From the NCBI GenBank assembly GCA_003427395.1, contig BFEA01000817.1:187135-216636 (forward strand): a stretch of DNA of 29,502 nucleotides, read 5' to 3'. Shown piece by piece: positions 10,140-19,650 of the stretch. A program made the position numbers and the translations under genes. Each line of letters begins with the position of its first letter. The stretch's first letter is position 1. The DNA is from Chara braunii. Lineage: Eukaryota > Streptophyta > Charophyceae > Charales > Characeae. The notes under the pieces were generated by a model. The model made no database searches. It had not been told where the DNA came from and was given only the letters and a program-made list of their open reading frames with translations.

Positions 10140-11470
10140 TCACTGCGTCGGGATAATGCATCTGCAACCACATTAGACTTACCTTTGATAGTTTTGAGCT
10201 CAAAGTCAAAGGTGTCAATGAAGGCAGATCATCTTACCAACTTGTCAGAAAGTCTAGACTGTGTCTTTATCCACTGTAGTGTCGAGTGGTCTGAATACAT
10301 ACTAAAATGCCTCCCTAGCAGGTAGTGTCTCCACGTATCCAACGCACAGACTAAGGCATGAAGTTCTCGTTCATAGGTGGAGTTGGCAACCTTCTCTGAC
10401 GGTAATCGTGTAGACATAAACTCTATGGGCCTATAGCCCTTGCCATCATCCTGTTGGACAACAACGCCAATCCCAGACCGACTTGCGTCGGTGGTAACAA
10501 TGAAAGGCAAGGACGGATGAACAATCTTAAGGACATGGTAGTGAGTTAGTGCATACTTCAATTTCCGAAAGGAAGACTCACAGTCCTTATCCCATAACCA
10601 GATAGTTCCTTTCTTTAACAATCTTCATATTGGTGCAGCAATCAATGAGAAGTTCCTAACAAACTTCCTGTAGTAACTGGCTAAACCAAGGAAAGATCGC
10701 AATTCAGTTATAGACTTAGGTTGTGGCCAATCTCTAATTGTCGAAATTTTTTTCTCTTCCGGCCTTAGACCTTCTTTGTTCACTATGTGTCCTAAGTATA
10801 ACACTTCGGACTTAGCAAACTCAGACTTCGTGGAACTGATCTTGAAGTTGCCCTCTCGCAACTTCTCTAGCACCAGACGAACTTGCTTCTCATGATCTTC
10901 TAGTGTCTTACTGTACACTAGAATATCATCGAGATAGATAATTACGAACTTGTCTAACCATTGATGAAAGAGTTCATTCATAGACCTTTGCAAGGTCGCT
11001 GGGGCATTAGTCAGTCCGAAGGGCATTACCACAAACTCGTAATGGTCATACCTCGTTCGGAATGCGGTCTTATGTTGATCCGTGGGTTCCACCTCGATCT
11101 GATGGTACCCTGACTTCAGATCAATCTTACTAAAAAACTTACAGCCCTGCAATTGCTATAGCAAGTCGTCAATTCGTGGTAGAGGTTCGACATTCTTAAC
11201 AGTGACAACATTCAACCCTCTGTAGTCAATACAGAGACGCAACTCACCTTCCTTCTTGGGCGCAAACAAGATAGGGGCACCATAAGGAGAGGAGCTTGAA
11301 TCCATCCTTTTTCTGTTAAGTCTTGCAGTTGTTTTCAGAATTCCTCAAGTTCCCTATGAGACATTCGATATATAGGGCCCTTGGGAATCTTTCTGCCAGG
11401 AATAATTTCGATATTGTGCTTAATAGCATGTTCAGTTATTCCTTTTGGTTCGGTAAATAACTCTTTATAC
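10140..11470 (-). pseudogene. pol: RT and RNase H of element 2
   Basis: RT reads from about 11310 ([32 protein letters not shown]), crosses a TAG at 11156-11158, then is open from 11152 to 10625: [26 protein letters not shown], catalytic YLDD near 10940, LGHIVNKEGL, SFLGLASYYRKFV. A TGA at 10622-10624 falls where element 3 has Arg (AAPLRRLL), consistent with CGA to TGA. The same frame continues as RNase H (VTTDASRSGIG, YERELHAL, MYSDHSTLQW) to a TGA at about 10226-10228 that replaces the Trp of RWAAKID. A frameshift near 10090 separates it from integrase. Confidence 0.9.
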
Positions 11471-11474
11471 TCGC

Positions 11475-12401
11475 TTAGGAGTTTTTTGTCGAAGGAGGAT
11501 AGGAAGTAGAAGACTCACCTGCTCTTTTTACTAAAACCATCATTACTTCTTGTTCCAACCTTTTCTTTGAAACCATCGATCGGAATGCTGGATAACTCAT
11601 ACAACAGAAAGACAAACTAGAGTCAGAGTCAGACTTATGGTACAATTTGATAGGTTTCAATTCAGTGTGTGCATCTCGCAATTGCACAATCTTCTCTTTG
11701 AAATTGATGTCTGGGTTGGCTTCCTCGTGCTAGTCCATTCCCAGAATCAAATAAAAAGGTAACTTCTTCTCCACAAGAAAGAAAACCTCGTGAACAATCT
11801 TCTTTCCTTCCTTGGTACGGAATCGACACTTCACACGATCAACATATTGCGAGATAGTGATCGTGCTTTTGTCAGCTAGGATAAACGTAATTGGTCGAGA
11901 CAGATTTTTTACCTTCATTCCGAGATGCAACTTGCAGATTGCTTTCTCGGATATGTAGGATCGTGTGGATCCTGAGTCCAACAGAGCTCCTATGCGGGTA
12001 CGTGCAATCTCTACGTCTGCGAGTAGTAGGTCACCCTTAGACTTTAATTTCTTAGCCCATGAGTTTCGTAATGCCAACAACTCGTTACCAAGCTCGTCAA
12101 GAGAGTCGTCCAGACAGACAGTACATAAGACAGGTTCAAGGTGTTCTGGACGATGGGCCGAAGAAGAACCGTCCTCTGCCGTGCGAGTCAAAGGGTTGGA
12201 AGGGATCATAGGCGCGTTACCTTCTTGTTCCAAACCCTTTAACTCAGTAGGAGCAGATGCTACTCCTACTGGCTGCTTGCTTTTGGGTTCCGAATAAGTG
12301 GCCACCAAGCAATCACGTGCCCTGTGGTACCACACTTTAGACATTGCGCAGTGTTCATTCTTTCCTGCCATAATTCTTGTGAAATTCCCATATTTTCTCA
12401 T
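11475..12401 (-). pseudogene. pol: Zinc knuckle and aspartic protease of element 2
   Basis: The frame 12401-11730 starts in the Gag nucleocapsid end. Its zinc knuckle has lost the second Cys (C-x2-S-x4-H-x4-C: CAMSKVWYHRARDC). A linker then leads to a retropepsin with intact catalytic motif ALLDSGSTRSYIS and the second conserved block LILGMD. The stop at 11730-11732 (TAG) falls where element 3 has Trp (GMDWGEA); a single G-to-A change explains it, and the same frame continues to 11475 with the linker before RT. Knuckle and protease share one frame, which shows that gag and pol were fused in this lineage. Confidence 0.88.
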
Positions 12402-14143
12402 GGCCTCCTGGCCGCAATCCCGGGATGCTTTGGGAACGAGCGTGGCTTCTTCTTCTTAACTGGCGGTCGTGGTCCTCCCTTGTTGACCACGGCAGCAGTG
12501 ACTTCCCCCTTCTTGGAATCACTGCTGCTCATCACACCCTCGCCCTCCAATGGCCACTTCTCCACAGTATCGTCATCAAAGACGACGAGGGTGTGGTCCT
12601 GACGCTTTTGACGCCAAAGTACCCGCTTGCCTGCACCTGCACCTGCTCCACCACCATACTTTACCACAAATGCATATGAATTATTTACCTGTGAAGTCAT
12701 TTGCTCTCTTTGGAGAGCCAGATCACGAAACGGCCTATAATTATTCTTTCCAGATTTTGACTCTGCCACGAGTTGTCCTCGAATGGGCTCGGGCAGTGCG
12801 CGGGAATAGATATACAAGCCTTGGTTGTCTTGCAAGTTCAGTCCTGGAACCTGCAACAATAGATCAACTTCCCGAGACAGAGATTCTACAGAGGTCCAAT
12901 GTCTCTGACCAATGGTGGTGAGCTGGTCAAAGGCCTTATCGGCTGTTGTCTTATCCAAGAAGCGTTCCTTAATCTTGCCAAGGAACTGCTTCAGGTTCAA
13001 CGTTGCAGTCCACTCACCAATGTCATCGAACCCCGCAGCGTTGGCTTCGGCCAATACCCATTCCTTAGCTTCCCCCCCAAGACAAGATGTAGAGAAAGCA
13101 ACCTGGGACTTGGGTTCAACAGGGGTCGTACTACAGTACGTCTGAATTTCTGCTATCCAGAGCAACAAATTCTCATCCTTTTTGTTGCAAAACGTAAAAG
13201 GCAATTTCATCTTCACTTTTTCTTTTCTTTTCGGCTTCTCCGGTTCCGTACTTACCTTACCTTGCGGAGACTTTGGAGGTGGAGAGGAAGGAGGTGTGGA
13301 AGGAGTGTTCGGTGGAGAAGACGGCGGACTCGGTCCTCCCCCATTAGACGACTTTCCTCCTCCATCAGACGTCTTCTAATCTTGAGGATCAACAGACTTC
13401 GTCGCATCACTCGTCAAGTTTTTGACTTCTTTCTTTTCTTCCTTAACCTCTTCTTCTTTTCTTTCTACCGGATGCTTTCCTTTCACAATGTTTGTGACAG
13501 TTCGCAATCCTACAACAATCTCGTCTAACTGACTTTGTTGTCTGTCAATCTTTTCTTCCAAGAAGGTGAGGTAAGTCATGATGTGATACAACGTCAGTGT
13601 TATGTCAGTCTGTTCCTTTCCTTCTGTTCCTATCACTTGTCTGATTTCTTTCACTTTCTGTTCCCGCCTCAATTCGTGTTCGTGTTTCCGGGCTAATTCT
13701 TCTTTCTTCCTTTCATCTGCAGCCAGTGCATCTCTAAATTGCTGGATGTTCGCGTCAATCGTAGCCTCGGTCACCTCTGGTCTGATTTCCCCTTTCCTAG
13801 ACAACTCCATGACTTCTTCCAGCTGCTTGATAGCAAATTGGTCCAGCGCCTTCCGACATTGGGCCATCATTTTAGACACTTCGTCTCCGACAGCCACAAC
13901 TTCCACGACCGTAATTGCTTGCTTCAGACGGTTCTCTACCGTCTGCAAATCAAACAGATTACGAACATGTCGTTCGACTTCCGGTCCGGACAGATGCAAA
14001 TCATTCAACAGCTGGTTCCATATAGCCAGTAACTCTTGTTTCTTTGTTTCCGCCTGTCTCCTAGTCTTGGGATCGGAAGATCCTTCACCCGCTAAGAATG
14101 TCATCGGAAAAAGAAGCAAGAGTAATTTCCACACACTAAACAT
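12398..14143 (-). pseudogene. gag: gag of element 2 with hydrophobic N-terminus and coiled coil
   Basis: Start chosen at ATG 14143-14141, because the upstream codons are created by a 55-bp tandem duplication. The protein opens with a hydrophobic segment (MFSVWKLLLLLFPMTFLAG) that looks like a signal peptide or signal anchor. About 230 residues of charged, Glu/Lys/Gln-rich, probably coiled-coil sequence follow. A TAG at 13376-13378 interrupts it; the same frame then gives a Pro/Ser-rich hinge (PSPPSSPPNTPSTPP) and the Gag capsid-like region from about 13216 (MKLPFTFCNKKDENLLLWI, LNLKQFLGKIKERF, LPEPIRGQL). A frameshift near 12400 precedes the zinc knuckle. Gypsy Gags usually start close to the capsid region, so the N-terminal part is unusual; element 3 has the same arrangement. 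Confidence 0.8.
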
Positions 14144-14216
14144 CTTGGAAATTGGGTTTGAGAAAAAGAAGCAAGAGTAATTTCCACACACTAAACATCT
14201 TGGAAATCAGGTTTGA
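14107..14216. repeat. 55-bp tandem duplication at the gag start of element 2
   Basis: GAAAAAGAAGCAAGAGTAA and the following bases recur with a period of exactly 55 bp (14107 and 14162). The unit contains the gag ATG (as CAT on the plus strand), so two candidate start codons result, only the inner one in frame with the long Gag. Confidence 0.85.
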
Positions 14217-15256
14217 GCAATAATGGAACAGAAAAATAAAGAGAAATAATAAAAAGGAACAGATCTCTACTTATACTAATTGCTGTTCTTTCGTCTGTGT
14301 GATGACTTCCTATGAGTGTACAGGTACCACCTATGAGTGTACAGGTACCACGTCAGGCCCGTGTGATCGGACACAACACACAAGTAAGTACGCAAGCACC
14401 ACAATACAGCAACGACATGGTAAGTATGCCAACAACAACAGCAAACAGTTTGTCAGCAACCTTCTTCCACCCGCTGTGTCTTCCTGATGTCATTGCGATG
14501 ATGCACTCTCCCTGACAGCTGGCACTACAGCTGTATGGTCGGTCAGCTGTACCGCCGTCGTTTTCAGAATGCTTCTCTTACTTGGCAGTAATCCTGCCTG
14601 CCACGTGTCATCCCTGGAGTGCCAACACAGCAGCTCCTGCCACGTCAGCGCATTTAATCAACCAGCGGTGGGGATGCCACGTCAGCAAATGTGTACTCTG
14701 ATCCTTCCCACGTGCCACTTTCATGCGTCACGTCGCGATACCATCGCCACTCCAGCCAGTCAGACAATGCCACGTCAGTCAAGGAAACCGATGCCACGTA
14801 AGCAGGTAATCACCACCTCATGAAGACAGGTGTGATGACTTGCTTCCTGCCACATCAGCAATCAGTCTTGTGTTTTCCCAAGGCCACGTCAGCATCTGCA
14901 GTAGACCCTGTCGCGCGTCAGCAGCATAAAAAGTGCCACATCAGCAATCAATCAACAAGGTCTTCAGACGTGGCACAACATATGCCACGTCAGCAGGGGA
15001 TCACGATGCCACCTCACTATCGCGATCCAGGCTGGCGTGCCGTATCCCTTGGTCGTGGTCCCTACTGCCACGTCAGCAGCCTCGTTGGGATCTCCTCTCA
15101 CCAGTGAAGCAACCCCGGCGGTGTCTTCTCGCCAGTGAAGTCTGTGCCACGTCAGCACCACCGGCGTTTCTCTTGCCACGTCATCATCTACTCATTACAC
15201 GTGTGCACTACTTACCTATGGCGCATACACGTGCAACCGTCGTCGTCAGGAGAACT
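14217..15256 (-). promoter_or_regulatory. Element 2 leader with CCACGTCA motif array
   Basis: A gene-free stretch between gag and primer site. I count eight exact CCACGTCA words between 14640 and 15183, usually within (A/T)TGCCACGTCAGCA, plus variants CCACATCA (two), CCACGTAA and CCACCTCA. A 21-bp direct duplication (CTATGAGTGTACAGGTACCA) is at 14309-14350. Read on the element's own strand the motif is TGACGTGG, an ACGT-core site of the kind bound by plant bZIP factors (hex and ER-stress type elements). Alternatively it could act in the RNA as a repeated packaging or dimerisation signal. No ORF here looks real. Confidence 0.5.
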
Positions 15257-15268
15257 GCTCTGATACCA
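15257..15268 (-). other. Primer-binding site, tRNA-iMet type (element 2)
   Basis: GCTCTGATACCA on the plus strand is TGGTATCAGAGC on the element's strand. It lies three bases from the end of the right LTR, which identifies that LTR as the 5' one and fixes the element's orientation. Confidence 0.93.
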
Positions 15269-15271
15269 AAT

Positions 15272-16284
15272 TGCAATGAACCCGGATCGTGAAGACAGTC
15301 GTCGACAATGCAAGCCCAGATGAATGTCAACCAGCTTATGATTACCAATAGTCAAAATCGTGCCCAGACAGAATGAGGTGAGATAATCATATACAGACGA
15401 AGAGAGAGGAGGGAGATTAGACAAAGGAGAGGAAATAGGCCCACTCCTGCTTCGGGCTCCCTCCTCAATCACCACCTCAATAATCAATAGTCTGGACGAG
15501 TATCTGAAGTAATCTCAATGTGCCACGTGACACGTCTAATTAGTCCCTCATTAGTGCTGGAGCAATGTCGAGATGAAGACCATCAGGTACGTATCCACGA
15601 TCTCTCCACAGTCCCGATCTCCTCCCGAATGACGATAATCAGAACAGCAATACAAGTCACGTAGCTTTGCTTCGTCAGAACATGTGGCAGCAGCCACGTC
15701 AGCCAATGATACACGTGGCAGCAGCCACATCAGCGACAGCGCATGGCAGCTGCCACGTCAGTATGCCAAGAAGACAGGTGCAAGCCAGCCACCATGCCGG
15801 ACCAGCAGCGCCTCGCCGAATCACAATGCCAGTGTCGCAGCATCGAGCCAGCATTGAAGTCAACGCGTGAAGTCAGCATCAACGCAAGACAGAATGAATG
15901 TCAAAACCAGGGAGGTCAACGCTTAAGTAGCGTTGACTCGGGGTCTGGACCCCAGATGCTGCAACCTTTAGCCGTCCAGATCTTGATGCAAACGAAGGCC
16001 CGGATTGGCCTGAAACCGAATTCCCTTCGGCCTGGATGCTTGTCTGGGTACCTGCGCACGACAAGTGAGTGTATCCAACCAAGGGCCTGGGCGCGGTACC
16101 TTTGACTTTACAGTTGACTTTGACTCTTGACTTTCCTGCTTGCAGCGTTTGGTCACACAGCCAAACGCGACAGACTCAGGCCTGGGCGTGTGCTGGTCAC
16201 ACAGCCCAGCGCAGACCAAACTTGGTCTGCGTTGCCTGGGGCTGAGTTCTGGGCCCCACACTACTTCTGAACAGGGTTACTGCA
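15272..16284 (-). repeat. 5' LTR of element 2 (right copy)
   Basis: 1013 bp, TGCAATGAACCC to GGGTTACTGCA, nearly colinear with 7492-8590 apart from the 86-bp duplication. The palindrome of the left copy is decayed here (GTGCCACGTGACAC). The four TTGACT words are kept, but the CTATAAA between them has become CTGTAAA on the element strand, so the promoter of this copy may be weakened. Confidence 0.93.
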
Positions 16285-16560
16285 GAATTTCGAAAGAGAA
16301 TTTATTAAAATATACGAGAAAAGGAATTAAGTAAAATTATTTTCGAATTTTGAAAAAAAAAGAAATATCAAAAAATATTTTAATTAATTCTAATGTATTT
16401 CAAAAATTTTCGAAAAAGAATGAATGAAAAGTAGTTTCAAATTTCAAAGGAATGTCGAAAAAGAATTAATTAATTCTACGTATTTCGAATTACGAAAAAA
16501 GAAATGTCAAAAAAGAATTTAATTAATTTAAAAATATTTTCGAATTACAAAAATTTCAAA
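16285..16560. other. AT-rich host tract, right part
   Basis: Low-complexity sequence with AATTAATT, TTTCGAAA and A-runs, no gene. It shares words with 7211-7491 across element 2. Confidence 0.6.
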
Positions 16561-16574
16561 ACTGAGTGATACGA

Positions 16575-16622
16575 GAGAGAGTTGAGTGATACGAGACCAG
16601 AGGGGGAGAGAGAGAGAGGGAA

Positions 16623-16699
<77 letters not shown>
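16575..16699. repeat. GA repeat, CG repeat and a run of 46 G
   Basis: GAGAGA-rich sequence leads to an alternating CG stretch (16623-16634), then (GA)n to 16653, then 46 uninterrupted G at 16654-16699. Long proline or glycine peptides in this area are only translations of the tract. The true G-run length may be uncertain because of sequencing. Confidence 0.9.
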
Positions 16700-16700
<1 letters not shown>

Positions 16701-17017
16701 GAAGGGCGAATGTAGTCGGGTGTATACCTGTTTTCTGCATGGAAGTTGTGTGAGCGGTGTAGTCTGCAGGAGATTTGAACACTTTCTTTGTGTAATAATA
16801 ATACTTTGGTGCCAATCCTTCATGCAACTCTTGTGTCTCGGCTACTTGTTTCCATCGCGGATTCTCATGTGAATGTTCGTTGCATGTGTGTGCGAGGTTG
16901 AGGGTGATTGACTTGCGAATCATTGCATTTTGCTCGCTCTCTGCTCGTCAGACACGTGGCTCATATTTGTGTGTTCAATGTTTATGGGTTTTTGCTCTGT
17001 GTTTTATTCAATCTCAG
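16700..17017 (+). other. Likely intron or flank upstream of the kinase exon
   Basis: No coding homology recognised. The end of the stretch is T-rich and finishes in TTTTATTCAATCTCAG, a plausible 3' splice site, so at least the last part is read as an intron. Confidence 0.45.
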
Positions 17018-17249
17018 GTGCACATGGAGCAGATTCAGTGGTTACCCATGTGATGGAGTCCAATCCAAAGGGAACATATGCCTACATTGATCCAGAGTAC
17101 AATCGCACGGGAAGGCTTGGGTTGAAGTCAGATCTTTATGCTCTGGGAATCATCATGCTTCAGCTGCTAGGCGGAAAGAATGCACAGGATTCTTATAACT
17201 CTATCATTGATGCACTTGAAGAGGGTGACCTTGGCAGAAGCCTTGACAT
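17018..17249 (+). CDS. Isolated exon of a plant U-box-type protein kinase
   Basis: The exon encodes about 77 residues from the C-lobe of a Ser/Thr protein kinase. The activation-segment end reads GTYAYIDPEYNRTGRLG, where DPEY replaces the usual APE motif as in plant receptor-like and U-box kinases. KSDLYALGIIMLQLLGGK follows, with the invariant Asp of subdomain IX, and then a stretch (IIDALEEGDLGRSLD) like that in plant U-box kinases (PUB33/35 type), which join a kinase to an E3 ubiquitin ligase U-box. Borders: acceptor AG at 17016-17017 and donor GTAAAG at 17250. Reading through the donor gives an immediate stop. The N-lobe, catalytic loop and U-box exons were not found in the window, so this is either one exon of a gene with long introns or an orphaned fragment. 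Confidence 0.72.
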
Positions 17250-18087
17250 GTAAAGTTCAAATTGCACTCATTTGACCTTTCTCAGCACCAATTTCGACGT
17301 TTTTCACATTTGCCTGTTTTCAGTAGCATTTGTTCAACCCTGATGAATGTGCTGTTGTTGCACCAATGTACCAAGAGAGGGACATGTGTCTCTCAACAAG
17401 ACTCCAGTTTCCACAGATATAATTCACAGGGCTTGGCAGAAAATCAACCAAATGTCCCAATAGTAAGTCCATATGTTTGCAGGAACTTTGTACTCCGTTG
17501 AAAATAAATGCCCAACAACCATGGAAGGACCAGGTAGTAATGGAGATAGCAAAATAGAATCCCCTCTTCCCCACATCAAAATACTGTGATGAAACATAGT
17601 CATACTTGTGGTGCACATGTGCTGTGTGTGGGCCAGTGTTTTCTGGGCAGATGTGTTGTGTTGTGTGGTGTGCACAGCCCTGTGGTCGTGATGCACAGGA
17701 GGGGGGTAGAGGAAAGTGAAGGTGTGCATGTAGAACGGGTCATTTATGCACAACCAGCAGAACAGGTAATGTTCACATGGGACCAGGTGACACAAGTAGT
17801 AGAGCAACCAAGGGAAGTTAGTATATACTATATATAGCTTAGTGCAGAAAGCACAGAACTAGAAGAAGTTTGGAACAGTTTGAAAGCTACTGGAAGCATC
17901 ACGGAAAATGGAGCAGCATGGATATGTTAACCCTCAACACGAAACTGAGTTACCAGCCAGGCCGCCCTGGTTGCCTCAGATTGACCTGGGTGACCCGGCT
18001 GGGTTGCCTCAGATTGGTCCGGGGAAAGGTCTGGTCAAGGTCCTGGGCAGTCCCAGCGCGAAAAAAAAAAAGAACTCCCAAAAATAT
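17250..18087. other. No gene recognised downstream of the kinase exon
   Basis: No further kinase or U-box exon can be read. The stretch has scattered TG-rich sequence (17600-17700), a TATATATA-like word near 17826, a twice-used GGTTGCCTCAGATTG at about 17968 and 18003, and an A-run at 18061-18071. Confidence 0.4.
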
Positions 18088-18240
18088 GCAACGTAGACCA
18101 GAGGCAGCACCACGTCAGCATGCCACGTAGACCAGAGGCAGCGCCACATATATCAGAGGCGGCGCCACGTCACCATGCCACGTAGACCAGAGCCAGCGCC
18201 ACATATACTAGAGGCAGCGCCACGTCAGCATGCCATGGTG
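18088..18240. repeat. 55-bp tandem repeat with CCACGTCA motifs
   Basis: Units start at TGCCACGTAG (18121 and 18176) with a partial one before (from 18088) and the start of another at 18231. Each holds GACCAGAG, GCGCCACATATA and GCGCCACGTCA. The motif is the same as in the element 2 leader and LTRs. Confidence 0.8.
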
Positions 18241-18739
18241 TACCGAAGAAGCACCAGCATGCCGCCTCCACCTTGTGCCGTCGTCCGCAACGCGTGTGCA
18301 CAGCCAGCATGAAGCCAGCGTTGTCAAAGTCGAGCCAGCGTCATAGCAGCATAGCAAGACTGAATGCTTGACTCACTCGAGGCCAGCCTTAAGTAGCAGT
18401 CAGCGAGGCTGTCTGGCCTCGGTGTATTTCCCCTCAGTTGTCCAAATTGACTCACAGCTGAAGGCCTGGATTGTGCAGTTGCAGACTTCTCCCTTGGACC
18501 TGATGCTGTCTGGGCACCTGCGTACAAACAAGTGTGTGTGCTTGACCTGCGGCCTGGGCTAGGTACCTTTGGACTTTGACTGTTGGGTGGACCGACAGTT
18601 GACCAAAGTCAACTGTCACACGCCCAGGCCCTGATTTCGTGAAGGGCCTTTTCTGCCCTTGTTCGGCCTGGGCTGAGGGCGGCCAAGTAGACCTTCTGAG
18701 GCCCTCAGTTCCACGAGACATATGGCATGGGTTATTACA
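18241..18739 (-). repeat. Diverged relative of the element 2 LTR
   Basis: Colinear weak similarity to 15790-16284: GAAGCCAGCGTTG, AAGGCCTGGATTG, CTGTCTGGGCACCTGCG, ACAAGTGTGTGTG, GGTACCTTTGGACTTTGAC and finally GGGTTATTACA against GGGTTACTGCA. It also keeps TTGAC words near 18583-18625. Only LTR sequence is seen, with no primer site or gag next to it, so it is a solo LTR or fragment. The left border is unclear (a TG at 17925 is one candidate). Confidence 0.6.
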
Positions 18740-19590
18740 CTACCTACCGAGCTGAGGCTGGACCCAGCTAAATATAGCGCTGGGTCGGCCTCAGCTGCCC
18801 AGCCTCCCGATCTTGTGGCCGTCTGATCTAGCTCGCGGTCGGCGGTCCTCAACTGAAAGGGCCTGGCGCCTACCTGGCGCCAAAATTCGAATTGGCCTGA
18901 AACAGCCTGGGCCTAACTGGTGGTGCCAAAACGAAATTGTGGTCTGGCACCCAAACGAAAATGCGCCAGGGCCTATGCTAACTGCTGCTGGCCAAACTGG
19001 CCCCCCAACCGACACTGGGCCTAAACTCGACCCATTAACTAACACTGTAGCCCCCTGACTAACCCTGATAATCCCCCTAGGACCCCTAACCCTACCAGCG
19101 GGCCCGTGTGGGAACTGTGCATGCTACAGGAATGACCACGTATCCGTGACCCCTCCTGTGTCTGGGTTGTCCTCGTATGGTAGCGCCCGCGGGAGATACT
19201 CATCTGAGACCCTCGGAAGGCGCAGTTTGGTGTAGGTCTAGGTTTAGAGAGAGGTCTGGGTCGCACCGCTGTAGGGCTCGACTTGCGATCTGATTAGGAT
19301 AACAAAAAAAGAGTTCACAAATGATGCCCCCTGGAGGAGACTGTCCTTGGGGCTGTCACAAGCCATCTGATCTCCCCACTGGTCCAGTACAGTGACAGGC
19401 ACATCCTGAGGCCTAGCATCCAGCCTCTACTATGATCTGGACTGAAAAAAAAGAAGAAGAAGAAGAAGAAGACGAAGCACGCTGAAGAAATTTGGTCCGC
19501 AATTTCAATGTGCTGAGACAGGCGTTATCCTATATAAACCTACTAGTTTATTGAGAACATCTAAATTAAACTGAGTCAAGTGGTGGGCAT
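18740..19590. other. GC-rich anonymous stretch with a GAA microsatellite
   Basis: No gene recognised. GGCCTGGGCC/GGCGCC-rich sequence runs to about 19290, followed by a short GAA repeat at 19451-19472. Style and words resemble the LTR parts elsewhere in the window, but no partner copy was found here. Confidence 0.4.
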
Positions 19591-19611
19591 TATTGAATGA
19601 TGATTCATGGC

Positions 19612-19650
19612 GGGGAGCCGCATTATGGGAAACTATCATGTGTGATTCGG
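19612..19650 (+). pseudogene. Group II intron domain V remnant, probably mitochondrial
   Basis: GGGAGCCGCATTATGGGAAA and the next bases (CTATCATGTGTGATTCGG) match the layout of the 34-nt catalytic hairpin of group II introns: GAGCCG, a GAAA-type loop closed by ATG(A/G)TGG-like arms, and a 3' strand that should read GTACGGTTC. The AGC catalytic triad is present; the 3' strand carries C-to-T and G-to-A changes (TGTGATTC). It lies ~300 bp from the mitochondrial SSU rRNA fragment in the same orientation, so both may derive from one transfer. Purely by-eye recognition. Confidence 0.55.

Larger units (their letters stand above)
7492..16284 (-). mobile_element. Element 2: full-structure but decayed Ty3/gypsy retrotransposon
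   Basis: A minus-strand element with both LTRs, primer site, gag, protease, RT, RNase H, integrase and a GGCCGGCAGGA tract before the 3' LTR. Gag, zinc knuckle and protease are ancestrally one reading frame, so a single Gag-Pol polyprotein is inferred. Stop codons interrupt gag (13376-13378), the protease tail (11730-11732), RT (11156-11158) and the RT/RNase H junction (10622-10624), and there are frameshifts near 12400, 10090 and 9980. LTRs differ mainly by transitions (about seven in the first 135 bp, no transversion noticed). No matching target-site duplication is visible (AGGAT on the left, GAATT on the right). Confidence 0.92.

Noticed and set aside
12899-13528. Long plus-strand frame opposite element 2 gag
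   Set aside because: Arg/Leu/Phe-rich shadow of the coiled-coil and capsid coding strand; no recognisable domain.
14640-15183. Possible CRISPR-like array from repeated CCACGTCAGC words
   Set aside because: Repeats are short (8-13 bp), spacing is irregular, context is a plant retrotransposon leader, and no cas genes exist.
16528-16923. Poly-proline and poly-glycine reading frames
   Set aside because: They are translations of the long G-run and GA repeat; no homology or start context.
19083-19094. Telomere-like CCCCTAACCC word
   Set aside because: Only about one and a half units, no tandem array, embedded in GC-rich LTR-like sequence.
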